The notes beneath the pieces are model-generated. The model was given only the letters and a program-made list of their open reading frames with translations, was not told the origin of the DNA and ran no database searches. Positions 17,081-26,249 of a stretch of 64,000 bases of DNA are shown piece by piece. Positions within the stretch are counted from its first letter, which is position 1; each line of letters begins with the position of its first letter. The translations under genes and the position numbers were made by a program. The DNA is from JAPPHA01 sp963662815 (GTDB lineage Bacteria; Pseudomonadota; Alphaproteobacteria; Rhodobacterales; Rhodobacteraceae), in NCBI GenBank assembly GCA_963662815.2, contig CAXXWA010000020.1, positions 530,662 through 594,661 of the forward strand, given 5' to 3'.

Positions 17081-18235
17081 CTACATCGAACAGGAATCTG
17101 CGTATGCGTCCGAATGATCTTCAAGTCCGACCGAAATGATCCGGTTGGTGAGGACATCGCCTTCCCTCACAACCTCCCGGACGTAGATGTCCTGGATCGG
17201 GTGGTGATTGGGGCCGAACCTGAAGTGTCCCCGGACCGACGCAAAATCCGCCTCCCTGAGAGCGGCGCGGAACGCTCCCGCATCCGACACGTCGGCTTTC
17301 GCAAGCGCCGAGACGAGCAGGTTCGCCGTATCGAATCCCTGCGAGGCGTAGAGCGATGGAAGGCGGCCGTAAGCGTCGAGGAAGCTCTCCACGAACGCCT
17401 TGTTGGCGGGATTGTCTATGTCCTTGGACCACTGCGACGTATTGACGACGCCAAGCGCCGCATCGCCGACTGCAGCCAGGATTCCCTGGTCGAACGAGAA
17501 TGCGGGGCCGAGAACCGGGATGGCAACGCCGGATCCGGAATACTGCTTCATGAAGGATATGCCCATGCCGCCGGGAAGGAAGAAGAACACGCTGTCCGCG
17601 CCGGATGCGCGGATCTGCGCGATTTCCGCAGCGTAGTCCGTTTGACCGAGCTTGGTATATATCTCGCCGGCGAGCGAACCCTCGAAGAACCGCTTGTATC
17701 CGGTCAGCGCGTCATGTCCCGCCGGATAGTTCGGCGCAAGAATGAAGGAGTTTCCGAATCCCGCGTGATTTGCGTACTCCCCGGCGGCTTCGTGCAGGTT
17801 GTCGTTCTGCCAGGCGACATTGAAGTAGTTCTCGTGGCAGCCCTTGCCGGCGAGAGCAGAGGGACCCGCGTTCGGCGAGAGGTAGAACTTGCCCTGATTG
17901 ACAACCGACGGGACCACCGCCATCGCAAGGTTCGACCAGATGATGCCGGTAAGCACATCGACCTTGTCCGACTGGACCATCTTGTCGGCAATCTGGACGG
18001 CGATGTCGGGTTTGCGCTGGTCATCCTCGACCACAACCGTGATGTCATCGCGACCCGACTGCCCGACCCCGAGCATGAAACCGTCACGCACATCTATTCC
18101 GAGGCCGGATCCGCCGCCTGAGAGCGTTGTGATCATGCCGACCTTCAGGCCGTCCGCATGAGGCGCCGTTCCGGCCAGCGCCGCCATAGCCAGACCGGCA
18201 AGTCCGGCCGCCATTCTTCTCGTTGTCATCTTCAT
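17081..18235 (-). CDS. ABC transporter substrate-binding protein (LivK-like, periplasmic)
   Basis: 384 residues. The signal peptide MKMTTRRMAAGLAGLAMAAL is followed by a type I periplasmic-binding fold beginning LKVGMITTLSGGGSGLGIDVRDGF. Family segments include VDVLTGIIWSNLAMAVVPSV, FILAPNYPAGHDALTGYKRFFEG, YAAEIAQIRASGADSVFFFLPG and GFDTANLLVSAL. The motif FRFGPNHHPIQDIYVREV is common in members that bind aromatic or amide compounds rather than leucine. Leads the livHMGF operon, with a 54-base gap to livH. Confidence 0.88.
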   Translation of the reverse strand: MKMTTRRMAAGLAGLAMAALAGTAPHADGLKVGMITTLSGGGSGLGIDVRDGFMLGVGQSGRDDITVVVEDDQRKPDIAVQIADKMVQSDKVDVLTGIIWSNLAMAVVPSVVNQGKFYLSPNAGPSALAGKGCHENYFNVAWQNDNLHEAAGEYANHAGFGNSFILAPNYPAGHDALTGYKRFFEGSLAGEIYTKLGQTDYAAEIAQIRASGADSVFFFLPGGMGISFMKQYSGSGVAIPVLGPAFSFDQGILAAVGDAALGVVNTSQWSKDIDNPANKAFVESFLDAYGRLPSLYASQGFDTANLLVSALAKADVSDAGAFRAALREADFASVRGHFRFGPNHHPIQDIYVREVVREGDVLTNRIISVGLEDHSDAYADSCSM

Positions 18236-18330
18236 CGTGTTCTCCAGTGGAAACTTTCTCTGGTCAGGTTTTCTCTTCGGAAACCGGCCGGAACCGGGAC
18301 GGGGCTGCGCAACCGGGGGCGCAACTCAGG

Positions 18331-18567
18331 TCAGAATGCCTTGAATGTCAACGTGGTCAGCGACCTCGTAATGCCCTCGATGCCGAGCAGGTTTTCGTTC
18401 ACCCACCGTCCGACATCCGCATCCTCGGGCGGATAGATCTTGGCGAGAAGATCCCAGTCTCCGCTTGTCGAATAGAGTTCGGAGACGATTTCCCGGTCAT
18501 AGAGTTCATCCGCGACCTCGTAGGTCTTTCCCGGAAGGCAGCGGATCTGAACGAAAATGCACTTCAT
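18331..18567 (-). CDS. Stand-alone Lrp/AsnC ligand-binding domain protein
   Basis: 78 residues forming only the RAM (effector-binding) domain of Lrp/AsnC regulators: MKCIFVQIRCLPGKTYEVAD, SELYSTSGDWDLLAKIY and a C-terminal TRSLTTLTFKAF. The DNA-binding helix-turn-helix is absent, and this length is normal for the stand-alone family. Such proteins bind amino acids and can form mixed assemblies with full-length Lrp proteins. It sits directly upstream of the Liv binding protein in the same orientation, so it may sense the imported amino acid (inference). Confidence 0.85.
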   Translation of the reverse strand: MKCIFVQIRCLPGKTYEVADELYDREIVSELYSTSGDWDLLAKIYPPEDADVGRWVNENLLGIEGITRSLTTLTFKAF

Positions 18568-19493
18568 CGGCTTCCCCGCGGTTGCTCGGCTACCAAGGCA
18601 GGATTACGAAACTGGCGTGAAAACACAACACCGCTTCCACTGCGTAGTGCCGATATCGGAATTATGCAGCGGATCGGCATCAAAATGGACCGCCTCGGCG
18701 ATCGGACGGAAAGACAACAACCAACCGGAAGCCGACAACGTGGTCGGGACCGCCGGCGGCTTCGCAGGCATTGCAGCAAGGGCGGGAACTAATGGCGTTG
18801 CCTCATTGACCTCCGGACTCGCCACGTCGGCAAAGGCTCAATGATTATCGGTGCAGGCGTCGTCACGGACATGCCGCTCGGGTTGATGCTTGCCGCTCGG
18901 GGGATGACCAAGGTCGTCAGGAAACTTTCGAAACAGCAGTGCCTTGGCGCAATGCGCCGCTCCGGTTTGTTGGGCGCGGTCGGGAGGTTGATCACCATCT
19001 TGCCCGCCGGCCCTGTTTCGGAGCGGCAACGCTGAGGAGTGCCGTTCTACGGTCTCACGAAAACCAAGTCGAAGTCGCATTTTCGCATGATTCGTTCGCC
19101 GGACCACACTGCTGGATCGGTACCATCGGGACTTCGCCTTGGCTGCCGGGCAGGTTTTCGCCGCTTTGCGAAAGTGCGCGACAATCTCGACCGTTCGCCG
19201 TTCGCCGGCTGACCAGTTTGCCGGGCTGTGACAAGCGAAGGTCAGCCGAAGAGAGCAAACCCCAAGGTTATGCGTGTAACGACCGCGCCCAACACCAGTG
19301 CGAAATCTGTGCTTTCTGGCTGGACATGTCGGCACGCAGCCGGTCCAGCGTACTTGAGCGTTCGGCCTTCATGGTCTTCACGCGCCCCTTCGGCATGACG
19401 AGTTGCCGGGCGAGTTGGTGATTGTCCGGCTCGTCTCTCGTCATTCCGGGAACGGGACCGGCAACCGGTTCGATCAAACTGCTTCCGTTGCGC
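18568..19493. other. Long region without recognised gene before the gcv promoter
   Basis: About 920 bases. Short plus-strand frames (for example 18841-19035, MIIGAGVVTDMPLGLMLAAR) show weak coding character but match no family known to me. They could be degraded remnants. The upstream end must hold the promoter for the minus-strand AsnC-domain gene. Confidence 0.35.
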
Positions 19494-19522
19494 TTGACGG
19501 GATGACACACCGCGCCTATCGT
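19494..19522 (+). promoter_or_regulatory. Sigma70-like promoter of gcvTHP
   Basis: TTGACG (19494-19499), a 17-base spacer, then TATCGT (19517-19522). The predicted transcript would start a few bases before the glycine riboswitch, which fits a riboswitch-led mRNA. Confidence 0.6.
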
Positions 19523-19532
19523 TTTCGGCGTG

Positions 19533-19684
19533 ACGCTGGGAGAACCCGGCTGGAGCCGGTGCCGAAGGTGCAACCGCGCCCGGAAACTCTCAGGCAAAAG
19601 GACCAGCGGCACGAACGACATCTGGAGACGGGCACGCGCGTGCCGGCCGAAGGGATAGCGATCTCAGGCAAACGGACAGATGGG
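19533..19684 (+). ncRNA. Tandem glycine riboswitch
   Basis: Two consecutive aptamers of the gcvT class. The first runs from GCTGGGAGAACC near 19535 to GACCAGC near 19607; the second from CATCTGGAGACGGG near 19619 to ACAGATGG near 19683. Each has the conserved GGAGA-type 5' segment, an internal CCGAAGG loop and the 3' core CTCAGGCAAA(A)GGAC (first CTCTCAGGCAAAAGGAC, second ATCTCAGGCAAACGGAC). It lies between a sigma70-like promoter and gcvT, so it should raise gcvTHP expression when glycine is abundant. The expression platform is the short linker of about 45 bases before the gcvT ribosome site, suggesting translational control. Confidence 0.93.
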
Positions 19685-19728
19685 GCGTCGGACGGCCGGG
19701 GCACCGGCTTGATCGGGAGGCGCTCAAC

Positions 19729-20871
19729 TTGTCCGGGACCGAAACAGAAAGGACGCCGCTTTTCGACTTCCACTCGGCGCGCGGTGCCAGAATGGTGGAG
19801 TTCGCCAGTCACTTCATGCCGCTCCAGTATCCGGCCGGCATGCTTGAAGAGCATCGGCGCACACGACAGGCGGCAGGTCTCTTCGACATCTCCCACATGG
19901 GCCAGATCACGCTGCGGCCGAAATCCGGCAGCATCGAGGAACTCTGCCTGGCAGTCGAACGTCTCCTCCCTTCCGATGTCCTCGGTCTCGCAACCGGACG
20001 ACAGCGATACGGGCTGCTGACGAACGAGCGCGCCGGAATCAGGGACGACATCATGTTCGCGCGACGCGCGAATCATCTGGTTCTCGTCGTCAACGCGGCG
20101 CAGCGCGAAGCGGATGCGGAATATCTCAGGGCAGAACTTCCCGCATCCGCGGACATCGAAACCCACTTCGGCGAGAGAGCGCTGCTTGCACTGCAGGGAC
20201 CGTCGGCGGAAGACGCACTGGCCCGGCATGTTCCCGAGGTGAGGAGCATGAGGTTCATGGAAGTTCGCGACGTCACCCTGGCCGGATTCCCCTGCATCGC
20301 CGCGCGTAGCGGCTACACCGGTGAAGACGGATTCGAACTGGCGATTTCCGCGGATGCAGCGGGCCCGATCGCGGAATTGCTGGCGGAAGAGGACTGCGTC
20401 TTCCCCGTCGGCCTGGGTGCACGGGATACGCTTCGCCTCGAGGCCGGACTCTGCCTTCACGGCAACGACATCGACGAGGACACGACTCCAACCGAAGCCG
20501 GCCTCGCCTGGACCATCCCGAGCGTGCGGCGACAGGGCGGCGTCCGGGAAGGCGGTTTTCCGGGATCCGAGTTGATTTTCCGGGAAATTGTCGACGGCAG
20601 CCGCCGAAGGCGGATCGGATTGGTTCCCGAAGGGCGTGCTCCGATGCGCCGGAGTGCGCTGATCTTCGCCAACGACGACGCGCGGGAACCAGTTGGTTCG
20701 GTCACCTCCGGCGGTTACGGACCGAGCGTCGGCGGACCCGTGTCGATGGGATATGTCGTGCCGGAACTCGCCGTTCCCGGAACGAGCGTCCATGTGGACG
20801 TTCGCGGTCGACGCCTTCCCGCCAGGATTGCGAAGCTCCCCTTCCTTGAACCACGCTACAGAAGAAACTGA
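19729..20871 (+). CDS. gcvT: Glycine cleavage system T protein (aminomethyltransferase)
   Basis: 380 residues. GcvT accepts the aminomethyl group from lipoyl-GcvH onto tetrahydrofolate, releasing ammonia. Conserved segments are TPLFDFHSARGARMVEF, FDISHMGQ, SGYTGEDGFEL, GLGARDTLRLEAGLCLHGNDI and GYVVPELA. A TTG start at 19729, eight bases after GGGAGG, is needed to keep the conserved N-terminal TPLFDFH. A weak start codon downstream of a riboswitch fits translational tuning. First gene of gcvT-H-P. Confidence 0.92.
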   Translation: MSGTETERTPLFDFHSARGARMVEFASHFMPLQYPAGMLEEHRRTRQAAGLFDISHMGQITLRPKSGSIEELCLAVERLLPSDVLGLATGRQRYGLLTNERAGIRDDIMFARRANHLVLVVNAAQREADAEYLRAELPASADIETHFGERALLALQGPSAEDALARHVPEVRSMRFMEVRDVTLAGFPCIAARSGYTGEDGFELAISADAAGPIAELLAEEDCVFPVGLGARDTLRLEAGLCLHGNDIDEDTTPTEAGLAWTIPSVRRQGGVREGGFPGSELIFREIVDGSRRRRIGLVPEGRAPMRRSALIFANDDAREPVGSVTSGGYGPSVGGPVSMGYVVPELAVPGTSVHVDVRGRRLPARIAKLPFLEPRYRRN

Positions 20872-20881
20872 AGAGGAAACA

Positions 20882-21250
20882 ATGAAGTATACCGCGCAAC
20901 ACGAATGGCTTGCGGAGCGCGACGGCACGGTCACCGTGGGTATTACCGTCCACGCCGCAAAGGAGCTCGGCGATGTCGTCTTCATCGAACTCCCTGAACC
21001 CGGGCGGACTTTTGCACGCGGTGAGGAAATTGTCATCATCGAAAGCGTCAAGGCGGCATCGGGCATCGAAGCTCCCTTCGATGGCGAGGTCGTCGAGGTC
21101 AACGCGGAGATTGTTTCGGACCCGGAACTGGTCAACGAAGACCCGGAGTGCGGCGCCTGGTTCATGCGGGTCAAGCCGGCCGTCCCCGGGGCGCTCGACG
21201 CCTTCATGGATGAAGACGCCTACCGGGCAATGATCGACCAGGAACACTGA
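20882..21250 (+). CDS. gcvH: Glycine cleavage system H protein (lipoyl carrier)
   Basis: 122 residues, normal for GcvH. It shuttles the aminomethyl intermediate between GcvP, GcvT and lipoamide dehydrogenase. The lipoylated lysine is K57 in EEIVIIESVKAASGIEAP. The N-terminal YTAQHEWL and GITVHAAKELGDVVFIELPE are typical. ATG ten bases after gcvT, three bases before gcvP. Confidence 0.95.
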   Translation: MKYTAQHEWLAERDGTVTVGITVHAAKELGDVVFIELPEPGRTFARGEEIVIIESVKAASGIEAPFDGEVVEVNAEIVSDPELVNEDPECGAWFMRVKPAVPGALDAFMDEDAYRAMIDQEH

Positions 21251-21253
21251 ACC

Positions 21254-24184
21254 ATGGCATATGCCGCGACCGACTACCAACCGGATGACTTCGCTAACCG
21301 CCGCCACATCGGGCCGTCGCCCAAGGAAATCCAGGCGATGCTCGATGTGGTCGGGGCCGACTCGCTCGACGCGCTCGTCGACGAAACCATTCCCCGCACG
21401 CTTCGCCAGGCGCACCCCCTTGGCTTGGGCGATCCAATGTCGGAACGCGAAGCCATCGGAGTCCTGCGGGATGTCGCCGGGCGGAACCGCTGCCTCCAGT
21501 CCCTGATCGGGCAGGGATTTTACGGAACCCAGACGCCGGCGGTCATCCAGCGGAACATTCTCGAGAACCCGGCCTGGTACACGGCATATACGCCTTATCA
21601 GCCGGAGATCAGCCAGGGTCGGCTCGAGGCGCTGCTCAACTTTCAGACCATGGTGTCTGACCTCACGGCTTTGGACGTCGCCAACGCGTCGCTCCTCGAC
21701 GAGGCGAGCGCGGCCGCCGAAGCCATGATGATGGCGCAGCGAATCGCGAAATCCCGCAAGTCGGGGTTTTTCGTCGATGCGGAATGTCATCCCCAGAACA
21801 TTGCCGTCATTCGAACGCGGGCGGAGCCGCTCGGCATCGATGTCATCGTCGGCTACCCGGCGTCCGACCTCGACGCCGAAACGGTATTCGGCGCCATTTT
21901 CCAGTATCCCGGCACCCATGGAGATGTACGCGACTTCAGCGAAGTCATTCGCGCGCTGCACGAATCGGACGCGGTCGGGGCGATGATCGCCGATCCGCTC
22001 GCCCTCACAATGCTGAAGCCTCCGGGCGAAATGGGCGCGGACATCGCGGTGGGTTCGACCCAGAGATTCGGGTTTCCGGTCGGATACGGCGGTCCTCACG
22101 CCGCGTATGTCGCGTGCCGCGTCAGGCACGTACGATCACTGCCGGGCCGGCTCGTGGGCGTCACGGTCGACGCGCGCGGAAACCGCGCCTACCGCCTCGC
22201 CCTGCAGACCCGGGAGCAGCACATCCGCCGCGAGCGCGCCACATCGAACGTCTGCACGGCGCAAGCGCTGCCCGCCATCATCGCGTCAATGTATGCGGTA
22301 TTCCACGGGCCGGAGGGACTGAAGGCGATCGCCGAGCGCATCCACCGGCGAACCGCCCGCCTCGCGACCGGCCTCGAGAAAGCTGGCTTCAGGGTCGAGC
22401 CCGACGCCTTCTTCGACACCGTCACGGTCGAGGCGGGCGATGCTCAATCCGCGATTCTGCACGCGGCAGCGGACGAAGGCATAAACCTTCGCAGGGTCGG
22501 CAATGCGCGGGTCGGAATATCCTTCGACGAACTCACGACTACCGAAACGGTCGAGCGTGTCTGGCGCGCGTTCGGAATTGACCGCGCCGATGCGGCAGCA
22601 TCTGCGATCCATCGACTTCCGGAAGCGATGGTCAGAACATCAAGCGTCCTCACCCACCCCGTGTTCCACATGAACAGGGCCGAATCAGAGATGACGCGTT
22701 ACATTCGTCGCCTTTCCGACCGCGACCTCGCACTCGACCGAGCGATGATTCCGCTCGGTTCATGCACCATGAAACTGAACGCGACGACCGAGATGATGCC
22801 GGTGAGCTGGCCCGGCTTCAGCCAGATTCACCCCTATGCGCCCGAGGACCAGGCCGCCGGCTACCTTGAACTCATTTCCGACCTCAAGGAGCGGCTCTGC
22901 GAAATCACCGGCTACGACAGCATGTCGATGCAGCCGAACTCGGGTGCGCAGGGAGAGTACGCCGGCCTTCTCGCGATTTCCGCCTTTCACCGCGCGAACG
23001 GCAACTTCGGGCGCGACATCTGCCTGATCCCGATGTCGGCGCATGGCACGAACCCTGCTTCCGCCAGCATGGCCGGCATGCAGGTAGTCACGATCCGTTC
23101 CCTGGCGAATGGCGACATCGATGTGGCGGACTTCCGCGCCAAGGCGGAACAGTTCCGGGAGAAACTTGCCGCCTGCATGATCACCTATCCCTCGACCCAT
23201 GGCGTGTTCGAGGACAGCGTGCGCGAAATCTGCGGAATCGTGCATGACTGCGGCGGCCAGGTCTACATCGACGGCGCAAACCTGAACGCCATGGTCGGGC
23301 TCGTTAGGCTCGGGGACATCGGCGGCGACGTAAGTCACCTCAACCTGCACAAGACTTTCTGCATTCCGCACGGCGGAGGCGGCCCGGGCATGGGTCCGAT
23401 CGGCGTCAAGTCGCACCTCGTACCGTATCTTCCCGGCGACCCCGCGACGGGCGGACCCGGAGCCGTCGCGTCGACGACCCACGGGTCTTCGCTCGTGTTG
23501 CCGATCAGCTGGGCATATGTGCTGATGATGGGCGGCGAGGGTCTGACGCAGGCCACGCGCATTGCCATCCTGAATGCGAACTACCTTGCCAGCCGGCTGT
23601 CTCCGGCATTCGACATTCTCTACGCGAACAGCCGAGGACGCGTTGCGCACGAATGCATCATCGATTCGCGACCGTTCAGGGACTCTGCCGGAGTCACGGT
23701 CGACGACATCGCGAAGCGCCTCGTGGACAGCGGATTTCATGCGCCGACGATGAGTTGGCCGGTTGCGGGAACACTGATGATCGAACCCACGGAGAGCGAG
23801 ACCAAGGCCGAACTCGACCGGTTTTGCGACGCAATGCTGTCAATCCGCGAGGAGATCTCGGCGATCGAGAGTGGGGAATCCGATCAGGACAACAACCCGC
23901 TTCGAAATGCACCGCACACCGTCGAGGACCTTGTCGGGGAGTGGCGGCGTCCCTATTCGCGCGAGACGGGATGCTTTCCGCCGGGAGCCTACCGCGTAGA
24001 CAAGTACTGGCCGGCTGTCAATCGGGTTGACAACGCCTACGGCGACAAGAATCTTGCCTGCACCTGCCCGCCGCTCGCCTCCTATTCGGACGGCACGGTG
24101 CAGGAGGCCTCGCCCGTCCACCCGGTTCTGCGGCTTGAAAGCGACCCGGCGCCGGACGATGCAGCAGAACCGGCGCTCGCCTGA
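21254..24184 (+). CDS. gcvP: Glycine dehydrogenase (decarboxylating), single-chain P protein
   Basis: 976 residues, the full-length homodimeric form. It decarboxylates glycine with pyridoxal phosphate and passes methylamine to lipoyl-GcvH. The N-terminal half contains RHIGPSPKEIQAMLDVVG and EEQ-type segments (YTPYQPEISQGRLEALLNFQ). The PLP lysine is K700 in LNLHKTFCIPHGGGGPGMGP. The ending RVDNAYGDKNLACTCPP is conserved. Closes the gcv operon; gcvL is not in the window. Confidence 0.96.
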   Translation: MAYAATDYQPDDFANRRHIGPSPKEIQAMLDVVGADSLDALVDETIPRTLRQAHPLGLGDPMSEREAIGVLRDVAGRNRCLQSLIGQGFYGTQTPAVIQRNILENPAWYTAYTPYQPEISQGRLEALLNFQTMVSDLTALDVANASLLDEASAAAEAMMMAQRIAKSRKSGFFVDAECHPQNIAVIRTRAEPLGIDVIVGYPASDLDAETVFGAIFQYPGTHGDVRDFSEVIRALHESDAVGAMIADPLALTMLKPPGEMGADIAVGSTQRFGFPVGYGGPHAAYVACRVRHVRSLPGRLVGVTVDARGNRAYRLALQTREQHIRRERATSNVCTAQALPAIIASMYAVFHGPEGLKAIAERIHRRTARLATGLEKAGFRVEPDAFFDTVTVEAGDAQSAILHAAADEGINLRRVGNARVGISFDELTTTETVERVWRAFGIDRADAAASAIHRLPEAMVRTSSVLTHPVFHMNRAESEMTRYIRRLSDRDLALDRAMIPLGSCTMKLNATTEMMPVSWPGFSQIHPYAPEDQAAGYLELISDLKERLCEITGYDSMSMQPNSGAQGEYAGLLAISAFHRANGNFGRDICLIPMSAHGTNPASASMAGMQVVTIRSLANGDIDVADFRAKAEQFREKLAACMITYPSTHGVFEDSVREICGIVHDCGGQVYIDGANLNAMVGLVRLGDIGGDVSHLNLHKTFCIPHGGGGPGMGPIGVKSHLVPYLPGDPATGGPGAVASTTHGSSLVLPISWAYVLMMGGEGLTQATRIAILNANYLASRLSPAFDILYANSRGRVAHECIIDSRPFRDSAGVTVDDIAKRLVDSGFHAPTMSWPVAGTLMIEPTESETKAELDRFCDAMLSIREEISAIESGESDQDNNPLRNAPHTVEDLVGEWRRPYSRETGCFPPGAYRVDKYWPAVNRVDNAYGDKNLACTCPPLASYSDGTVQEASPVHPVLRLESDPAPDDAAEPALA

Positions 24185-24442
24185 ACGGGTCATTGAAGTC
24201 GCGAACAGACTTCCTGCCCGGGCTTGTCCACTACCACCGGTCGAAACAGCCGGCGGTAGCCGGCAACCCCGGTTCCATGGTCCATTGCGCAAGGTGCGGC
24301 CCGCGCACTGAGAACCGGATCGCGCTTCGCGTCCGTGACGGCCGACCGGGGTTCGGAAACCAGCGGCGCCCATGAGCGCGAGCGTGTTGGCCCGGACTTG
24401 CCGCCGGTGCAGCGCTGAGCCCGAATGTCTTGAAGCGGACGA

Positions 24443-25681
24443 TCAGTTGAACGCCTGAATTCCGGTCTGTGCGCGGCCGAGAATCAGCGCGTGAATGTCG
24501 TGCGTTCCCTCGTAGGTATTGACCGACTCCAAGTTCATCAGGTGGCGGATCACGCCGAATTCGTCGGCAACGCCGTTGGCTCCATGGATGTCGCGCGCCG
24601 AGCGCGCGATTTCGAGCGCCTTGCCGCAGTTGTTCCGTTTCATCAGGCTGATCAATTCGGCTGACGCCGAATGCTCGTCCATCATGCGACCGAGCCTCAG
24701 GTTTCCGAGCAGGCCGAGCGAGATTTCGGTCTGCATGTCCGCGAGCTTCCTTTGGACGAGCTGGTTCGCGGCCAGCGGCCGGCCGAACTGCATCCTGTCG
24801 AGCGCATACTGGCGGGCCGCATGCCAACAGAATTCTGCTGCACCGATCGCCCCCCAGCAAATTCCGTATCGGGCGCGGTTAAGGCAGCCAAAGGGGCCCG
24901 AGAGGCCAGAAGCTTCCGGAAGCAGGTTCTCTTCCGGAACCGGAACATCGTCCATCTGAATCAGTCCGGTCGCCGAGGTTCTGAGCGAAAACTTCCCTTC
25001 GACGGCCGGGGTGGAAAGGCCCGGCATGCCACGTTCGAGAAGAAACCCACGAATTCTCCCGTCGTGGAAGTCGGACTTGGCCCAGACGACAAGCACGTCG
25101 GCAAGGGGGGCATTCGTGATCCAAGACTTGCTGCCTGAAAGAAGATACCCGCCGTTAGTGCGGCGCGCACGCGTCGTCATGCCGCCAGGGTCCGACCCGT
25201 GGTCCGGTTCGGTCAACCCGAAACAGCCGATCCACTCGCCTGATGCCAGTTTCGGAAGAAATTTCTCGCGCTGCGAATCCGTTCCGTAGGCGTGGATCGG
25301 ATGCATGACCAGCGAGGACTGCACAGACATGAAGGATCTGTAACCGCTGTCGACCCGCTCGACCTCCCGCGCGATCAGTCCATAGGCAACGTAACTGGTT
25401 CCGGCGCCACCGAATTCTTCCGGAATCGTGGGGCCGAGCAGGCCGAGTCCACCCATTTCCGTTGCTATGCGACGGTCGAACTCCTCGCGCCGGTTGGCCG
25501 AGGTGACGCGGGGTTGCAGTTGCCCGGAACAATATGCGCGCGCGGCATCCCGGATCATGCGCTCCTCTTCCGAGAGCTGGCTCTCAAACAGGAACGGATC
25601 CTGCCACTCCAGTGCGGGAAGCTTGGCACGGGCCGTCTCGGGCGATGATGCTGCGCACGCGGCAGCGATGGAATCCGGCAT
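24443..25681 (-). CDS. gcdH: Glutaryl-CoA dehydrogenase
   Basis: 412-residue acyl-CoA dehydrogenase that oxidises and decarboxylates glutaryl-CoA to crotonyl-CoA in lysine/tryptophan degradation. The diagnostic GcdH pattern is present: WQDPFLFESQLSEEERMIRDA, SGYRSFMSVQSSLVMHPI, GCFGLTEPDHGSDPGGM, GPFGCLNRARYGICWGA, and the catalytic Glu in VNTYEGTHDIHALILGRAQTG. FAD-binding and the C-terminal helical domain are complete. The start MPDSIAAA at 25681 is chosen because family homology begins shortly after it. Monocistronic in this window. Confidence 0.92.
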   Translation of the reverse strand: MPDSIAAACAASSPETARAKLPALEWQDPFLFESQLSEEERMIRDAARAYCSGQLQPRVTSANRREEFDRRIATEMGGLGLLGPTIPEEFGGAGTSYVAYGLIAREVERVDSGYRSFMSVQSSLVMHPIHAYGTDSQREKFLPKLASGEWIGCFGLTEPDHGSDPGGMTTRARRTNGGYLLSGSKSWITNAPLADVLVVWAKSDFHDGRIRGFLLERGMPGLSTPAVEGKFSLRTSATGLIQMDDVPVPEENLLPEASGLSGPFGCLNRARYGICWGAIGAAEFCWHAARQYALDRMQFGRPLAANQLVQRKLADMQTEISLGLLGNLRLGRMMDEHSASAELISLMKRNNCGKALEIARSARDIHGANGVADEFGVIRHLMNLESVNTYEGTHDIHALILGRAQTGIQAFN

Positions 25682-25761
25682 GCTCGTCACTCCATTCTGT
25701 TCAAGCGGTCGTACGGAATTGCGACGCAAGGCAACCGCGCTGATGCAACGCGAACCGGAGT

Positions 25762-26247
25762 TCAGCGCAAAACGGCCGGCTGCATGATAAGGCTGACAAG
25801 ACGGGTCATGTCTTCGAGCCACGAGCCAAGTCGCTCTGCCTGACCCTGATCCTGGTATTCGATCCTGGTTTCTGCGCGGTCCAGAAGGTCGAGCACCCAA
25901 TCCCTGTCAGTACCCGCGAAGCTCCGACGCTTGTGAGCGTCCGGCGCGACTGCCAGCATCTCCTGGGCGCTGATCAGTCCGTGGTTCATGCCGACCTCCA
26001 CCGTGCCGCGGCAGCTCGACGGCAAAGGACGATCCGACGGGAGCTGCCGCAGAAGAAGGTAACCGATGGTCAGGCGGAACCGCTCCTGGGCAACGGTGAG
26101 CCTAGTCAGCGGATGTTTCTGGTCGGAGAGGTTCTCGGCCGCTAGCTGCATGCGCGTCGCCCGGTCAAAATCGGCACCGTCTTCGGTGACGAATTCTTCG
26201 GAAATCTCCCGTCCTGTTTCGGGTACATCATTGGATTGGCGGCTCAT
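25762..26247 (-). CDS. Hypothetical protein
   Basis: 161 residues, mostly helical, acidic at the N-terminus (TGREISEEFVTEDGADFDRA) and with a segment LTRLTVAQERFRLTIGYLLLRQLPSD. No signal peptide or obvious membrane segment. A strong ribosome site (GCAGGAGG) precedes the ATG at 26247, supporting a real gene. No family recognised. It lies beside a decayed transposase and could be a resident or cargo gene. Confidence 0.55.
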   Translation of the reverse strand: MSRQSNDVPETGREISEEFVTEDGADFDRATRMQLAAENLSDQKHPLTRLTVAQERFRLTIGYLLLRQLPSDRPLPSSCRGTVEVGMNHGLISAQEMLAVAPDAHKRRSFAGTDRDWVLDLLDRAETRIEYQDQGQAERLGSWLEDMTRLVSLIMQPAVLR

Positions 26248-26249
26248 GA

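Noticed and set aside
20702..22129. 475-codon minus-strand frame opposite gcvH/gcvP
   Set aside because: Shadow of gcvP and gcvH; no conserved motif.
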